Assembly (NCBI GenBank): GCA_018825925.1
Contig: JAHKAT010000381.1
Span: 1-7,184, forward strand
Length of the DNA: 7,184 bases
Source of the DNA: Bacteroidota bacterium
GTDB taxonomy: Bacteria; Bacteroidota; Bacteroidia; Flavobacteriales_D; Crocinitomicaceae
Reading direction: 5' to 3'
The notes below the pieces were generated by a model. That model searched no databases, was not told the origin of the DNA, and saw only the letters and a program-made list of their open reading frames with translations. Of this stretch, positions 6,828-7,184 are shown piece after piece (within the stretch, counting starts at the first letter, position 1; every line of letters begins with the position of its first letter). The translations under genes were made by a program, and so were the position numbers.

Positions 6828-7184
6828 TGGAAAGATCATTTATAGATGAGTTAAAAACAATCTACCGAACTGGTGGAATGTTTATGAAGTTAATCTTCGT
6901 GAATGCAATAATTTTTCTCGCAGCAGGTCTAATTTCTGTGTTTTCTAATTTATTCGAAGCCGGTTCTGCCGAAAGAGTTCACCAATTCTTTCTACTCATC
7001 TTTGGTTTAAAGACCGATATAGGCTCTTTTATCTACCAACCTTGGGGATTATTCACCAGTATTTTTGCGCATTTTGGAATCTGGCATTTTTTAATGAACA
7101 TGCTTTTTCTTTTTTTTGCAGGAAAGGCCTTCGAACAGTTTTTTAACTCTCAGAGATTGCTGTATACCTATGTAATCGGTGGTA
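6827..7184 (+). CDS. Second rhomboid-family protease (C-terminal half beyond window)
   Basis: The ATG at 6827-6829 overlaps the previous stop as TAATG, and the frame is open for 119 codons to the window end. It begins MERSFIDELKTIYRTGG, followed by a first membrane segment at about 20-39. Residues 72-105 (PWGLFTSIFAHFGIWHFLMN onward) carry the rhomboid pattern, with H82, H87 and N91; H87/N91 correspond to the GlpG His150/Asn154 pair. A GKAFEQFF stretch follows, and the window ends at YVIGG, where the family normally continues to the GxSG serine. The catalytic serine and histidine are therefore not visible, so activity cannot be judged. The N-terminus differs clearly from the preceding rhomboid, which argues against a recent duplication. 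Confidence 0.88.
   Translation, partial: MERSFIDELKTIYRTGGMFMKLIFVNAIIFLAAGLISVFSNLFEAGSAERVHQFFLLIFGLKTDIGSFIYQPWGLFTSIFAHFGIWHFLMNMLFLFFAGKAFEQFFNSQRLLYTYVIGG

Overview
The window looks like an AT-rich chromosomal segment of a Bacteroidota, most likely a Flavobacteriales-type bacterium. The evidence is a bacillithiol-synthesis gene (bshA) behind a GH3-like/serine-hydrolase fusion, a mutL-rhomboid-rhomboid gene string, starts without Shine-Dalgarno sequences, and TAnnTTTG-type -7 boxes. No mobile element, CRISPR array, tRNA or rRNA is visible. Coding density is very high: the only real intergenic region is about 170 bp (3692-3862), between two divergent transcription units.

Left, minus-strand unit (3691 down to 1): a secreted 854-residue protein is followed after 26 nt by bshA, whose C-terminus runs off the window. 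The 854-residue protein has a class-C beta-lactamase-fold serine hydrolase at its C-terminal end with all three catalytic motifs. Its N-terminal half is recognisable as a GH3 (NagZ-like) glycosidase, but the catalytic core appears to have been deleted. The family as I know it couples N-acetylglucosaminidase and muramyl-peptide amidase activities. Here only the second seems to survive.

Right, plus-strand unit (3863 to beyond 7184): a 107-residue single-membrane-segment protein of unknown function, mutL, a rhomboid intramembrane protease, and a second rhomboid cut by the window edge. Each of the three junctions is a one-base TAATG overlap, so this is almost certainly one mRNA with translational coupling. 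MutL has an intact GHKL ATPase half and a clamp-binding motif, but its C-terminal endonuclease motifs look degraded.

The divergent promoter region carries the same octamer, TAATTTTG, in front of each unit, plus two short inverted repeats. I found no obviously new multi-gene system. The most notable points are the decayed GH3 half of the fusion protein, the degenerate MutL nuclease motifs, and the tight TAATG-linked mutL-rhomboid-rhomboid operon.
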